Shown: positions 62,044-64,000 of the stretch, piece by piece | Layout: every line of letters begins with the position of its first letter | How positions within the stretch are numbered: the stretch's first letter is position 1 | Assembly: GCF_003574315.2 (NCBI RefSeq) | Contig: NZ_AP025739.1 | Coordinates: 2,108,001-2,172,000 of the forward strand | Reading direction: 5' to 3' | Length of the DNA: 64,000 nucleotides | DNA from: Capsulimonas corticalis | GTDB lineage: Bacteria > Armatimonadota > Armatimonadia > Armatimonadales > Capsulimonadaceae | The notes under the pieces: generated by a model | What the model was told of the DNA's origin: nothing | Seen by the model: only the letters and a program-made list of their open reading frames with translations | Databases searched by the model: none | Program-made: the position numbers and the translations under genes

Positions 62044-63731
62044 CCACCCCGCAAGAACAGCGCTTGCAGTCATTTCTGTCCGATGCGTTCCCGGCGGCTC
62101 CGGCGCCCGATGCGCTGAAAGCGCGAGTCGCGGCGCTGGCCGCGCAACGCGAGCGCCGCGACTCCCGAGATTCTTCTCGAGCCCGGCGCCTGAGACTTGG
62201 CTTCGCCGGCGCCGCGTTCTGCGCCGCCGTGGCGGCCATTGTGTCGATCCAGCCCCAATGGAGCGCCGCGCAGGCGCTGCGGCGCATGGACGCCGCTATG
62301 GCCGGAGCGCGCAGCTGTCAGTCGACGTTCTGGATCAGCCGTCCCGACGGGACGCCCTACGATAAAGGCCGCACATGGAGCCAGGATGGAAAGTGGAGAA
62401 ACGAAAGCCTTCTGCGAACGCCAGAAATAGAGATCTACGCCAATGGCCGCGTTTGGCGATATCATCGCTCCGAGAATATCGTACGCGTTCGGAAGGCGGA
62501 CGGCCCGGCGGAGCATAACGCCAGTGGTTTCACGATCCAATCCATGACGCATGATTACGCGCTGATGGGCCTTCATGAGACGATCCGCCTGGGCTCGAAA
62601 TCCACGGTCGCGGGCCGGCCTGTGCACACTGTATTTCTCGAAACGGACCGCGCCGATCAGCCTGAGCGACAGGAATTCCTGGTGGACACCGCCACCGATC
62701 TGCCGGTTTCCGAGTGCCTTTATGTGAAGCAAAACGAGAAATGGATCCTTTGCGGCGCGGGGACAATGGTGTATAACCAGACCCTCCCCGCGTCCCTCTT
62801 CACCCCTGTATTCCCGACGGGGACTCGCGTTCTCGACGTGGACCAAAGCCGTGAAGAGTTGAGACGGCGCCTGGCGAAGGGAATCGAGACCAAAACCGTG
62901 GCCGACCGGAAGATCGTCATTCGCGACCTCCAGGTCAACAAGAACGGGGATGTCTTTCTGCTCTACAGCGCCGGCAAACACCCCGGCGATCTGTTTCAAT
63001 GCCACAACCGTTACGCGGGCCGCGATTGGAAGATAGCGCTGACGGACGATCGGGGAGTGCGTTACTTGCCGCAGGGGTATCTGGGGCCGCTGGACGATCC
63101 GAATGCGGAACATCGGGAGATGTTCGTGTATGACGCAGAGCGACTGGAGGGGGATTGGTGGATCCCGGAGACGCCGCAAGCGCCCTGGAAGCCGCGCCGA
63201 TTCACCCTGACCTTCCATGTCAATTCCGTCAACCTGCACGGCGGCGAAAATAGTCCGAAGAAAACGGCGGATTACGCCGCGACCACCTCGTTCACGCTCG
63301 CGGCGGCGCGGCCTGAGGTCCAGGGCCTCCCGGAATATTTCACGGATCTTTCGCTGAACGACATCTCCGTGGATAGCGCGGAGTCCCAGGCGCGGCTGCG
63401 GAACGCCTGGGATCGCGCTTATACTGAGGCGGACGACGCCGAGCATCGCGCGCACGACTATCCCAGAGCGCTGGCGAAGTATCAGCAGGCAATCGTGCTG
63501 CAAGCGCAATTGGAGCGCTCCGAAGGCCGCAGTTATGGAACGAACAGTTGGATGTGGCTCGGAGTCTACCGCGTTCAATCCGCAATGCATCATCGCCCCG
63601 AAGCGCTCGCCGCCCTGCGCCACGCCGAAGAAGAGGCGTTGCGCGGGGCGGAAGCGATGAACTCCGATCCCGCTAAAGACTATCAAGTGAAGCGGGTGCG
63701 GGCGCTGATGAAGCAGGAGGGGATTGCGTAA
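62040..63731 (+). CDS. Membrane-anchored partner of the sigma factor (LolA/RseB-like)
   Basis: 563 residues. A cytoplasmic N-terminus of about 55 residues with a basic end precedes one membrane helix (LGFAGAAFCAAVAAIVSI, about 58-75). The large outer part begins with a LolA/MucB-like beta domain (about 85-250, TWSQDGKWRNESLL, QEFLVDTATDLPVSECLYV). The C-terminus has a tetratricopeptide-like stretch (YPRALAKYQQAIVLQAQLER). No zinc-type anti-sigma motif is seen in the N-terminus, so it may sense or transmit an envelope signal to the ECF sigma factor. The 4-bp overlap shows coupling. Confidence 0.7.
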   Translation: MTTPQEQRLQSFLSDAFPAAPAPDALKARVAALAAQRERRDSRDSSRARRLRLGFAGAAFCAAVAAIVSIQPQWSAAQALRRMDAAMAGARSCQSTFWISRPDGTPYDKGRTWSQDGKWRNESLLRTPEIEIYANGRVWRYHRSENIVRVRKADGPAEHNASGFTIQSMTHDYALMGLHETIRLGSKSTVAGRPVHTVFLETDRADQPERQEFLVDTATDLPVSECLYVKQNEKWILCGAGTMVYNQTLPASLFTPVFPTGTRVLDVDQSREELRRRLAKGIETKTVADRKIVIRDLQVNKNGDVFLLYSAGKHPGDLFQCHNRYAGRDWKIALTDDRGVRYLPQGYLGPLDDPNAEHREMFVYDAERLEGDWWIPETPQAPWKPRRFTLTFHVNSVNLHGGENSPKKTADYAATTSFTLAAARPEVQGLPEYFTDLSLNDISVDSAESQARLRNAWDRAYTEADDAEHRAHDYPRALAKYQQAIVLQAQLERSEGRSYGTNSWMWLGVYRVQSAMHHRPEALAALRHAEEEALRGAEAMNSDPAKDYQVKRVRALMKQEGIA

Positions 63732-63745
63732 ATCGAGAGAACGAA

Positions 63746-63769
63746 GGCGCGGGCTGTGAAGCCCGCGCC
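63746..63769 (+). terminator. GC-rich hairpin after the sigma-factor operon
   Basis: A 10-bp stem (GGCGCGGGCT with its complement, 4-nt loop) lies 15 bp after the stop at 63731. It has no T-run and may be part of the palindromic repeat region up to 63890. Confidence 0.55.
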
Positions 63770-63853
63770 GAATGTGTATTCAAGCCCGGATTACAAATCC
63801 ACGTTTTTCACGTGCGATTTCAAGATTTCCCGGTTATGAAACCCGGGCCTGGG

Positions 63854-63888
63854 AGCGGCAAGAGCCGCTAACCGTCCGTGCCGGACGG
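63854..63888. repeat. REP-like hairpin pair next to a transposase gene
   Basis: AGCGGC-AAGA-GCCGCT (63854-63869) and CCGTCCG-TGC-CGGACGG (63872-63888) are short adjacent hairpins at the 3' end of the RAYT gene, which is the usual relation of REP sequences to these enzymes. Confidence 0.6.
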
Positions 63889-64000
63889 AGGAGAAGATGT
63901 GGACGGTGGGGTGGTGATTTCTACGGAGGGCCAGAGTGTCTTTTGTTCGTGGTGCTGCTTTTGGTTTTTGATGTAATTGATGACTTTATCGCACTGTGTT
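63868..64000 (-). CDS. REP-associated tyrosine transposase (RAYT), C-terminal part
   Basis: The gene enters from the right edge, so only the last 43 residues are visible. The frame reads TQCDKVINYIKNQKQHHEQK and then TLWPSVEI before a Pro/Ser tail and the stop at 63868. The element YIxNQxxHH is the conserved C-terminal end of the IS200-like REP-associated transposases, which act on REP hairpins rather than on a classical IS. Such hairpins lie at 63854-63888. The catalytic HUH and Tyr are outside the window. Confidence 0.7.
   Translation of the reverse strand, partial: TQCDKVINYIKNQKQHHEQKTLWPSVEITTPPSTSSPPSGTDG

Noticed and set aside
58626-63686. Minus-strand frames of 647 and 538 codons opposite the sedolisin and the sigma-factor partner genes
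   Set aside because: They are Arg/Gly/Val-rich antisense shadows; the plus strand shows catalytic motifs and coupled starts.
1-64000. CRISPR arrays, rRNA and tRNA genes
   Set aside because: No regularly spaced identical repeats of CRISPR size and no tRNA or rRNA features were recognised by reading; a dedicated scan (tRNAscan-SE, barrnap) would be decisive.

Overview
The window is about 60% G+C and densely coded. Several genes encode prepilin-like proteins with a [12 protein letters not shown]-type N-terminus, the stretch FPVFA(Q/K)AREKAR and a C-terminal H-x9-DG motif. Such genes are abundant in Armatimonadota and Planctomycetota. Together with PEP-CTERM-like proteins, LacI-like palindromes and many secreted carbohydrate-active enzymes, they suggest a Capsulimonas-like Armatimonadota bacterium. 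This is inferred from gene content; no rRNA or tRNA gene was seen.

Layout. 1-7.6 kb: edge of a GH43 arabinanase gene, an M60 metallopeptidase, small proteins, and a two-gene unit of a HAF/cadherin-repeat protein and a PEP-CTERM protein. 7.8-10.1 kb: type III glutamine synthetase behind a structured leader RNA. 10.3-17.5 kb: a minus-strand cluster of an AraC regulator, a phytanoyl-CoA dioxygenase-like enzyme, a sugar-binding lipoprotein without its permease, and a malectin-domain glycosidase-like protein. 17.7-22.7 kb: DNA glycosylase, TPR protein, a PIN-domain remnant, a lone E2-type acyltransferase and small envelope proteins. 22.7-40 kb: four paralogous beta-propeller/phosphoesterase proteins interleaved with three prepilin genes. 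40-52.4 kb: aldo/keto reductase, an HTH-less FCD protein, an MFS transporter, a prepilin gene overlapping a GH16-GT2 fusion, a BlaI/BlaR1-like pair whose second gene continues into a secretin-like domain, a TauE/SafE permease and an SDR. 52.4-55.6 kb: an IS4-family and an IS481-family element inside one palindromic repeat. 55.7-64 kb: an epimerase-like protein, a sedolisin-type peptidase, an ECF sigma factor with its membrane partner, and the C-terminus of a REP-associated transposase at the edge.

The most interesting signal is in 30.7-36.4 kb. Four promoters carry tandem 8-bp boxes of CTTAACCT type at an exact 11-bp period. In three of them the last box lies exactly 8 bp before an identical TAAACT -10 element. 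The boxes match the cyanobacterial-type PHO box. They sit in front of phosphoesterase genes and prepilin genes, which suggests a phosphate-starvation regulon joining secreted phosphatases with pseudopilin-like proteins. Other notable points are a PEP-CTERM/phosphoesterase fusion, a GH16/GT2 fusion, an M56 peptidase/secretin ORF with a strong internal start, gene-conversion-like blocks between paralogs, and a riboswitch-like leader before glutamine synthetase.
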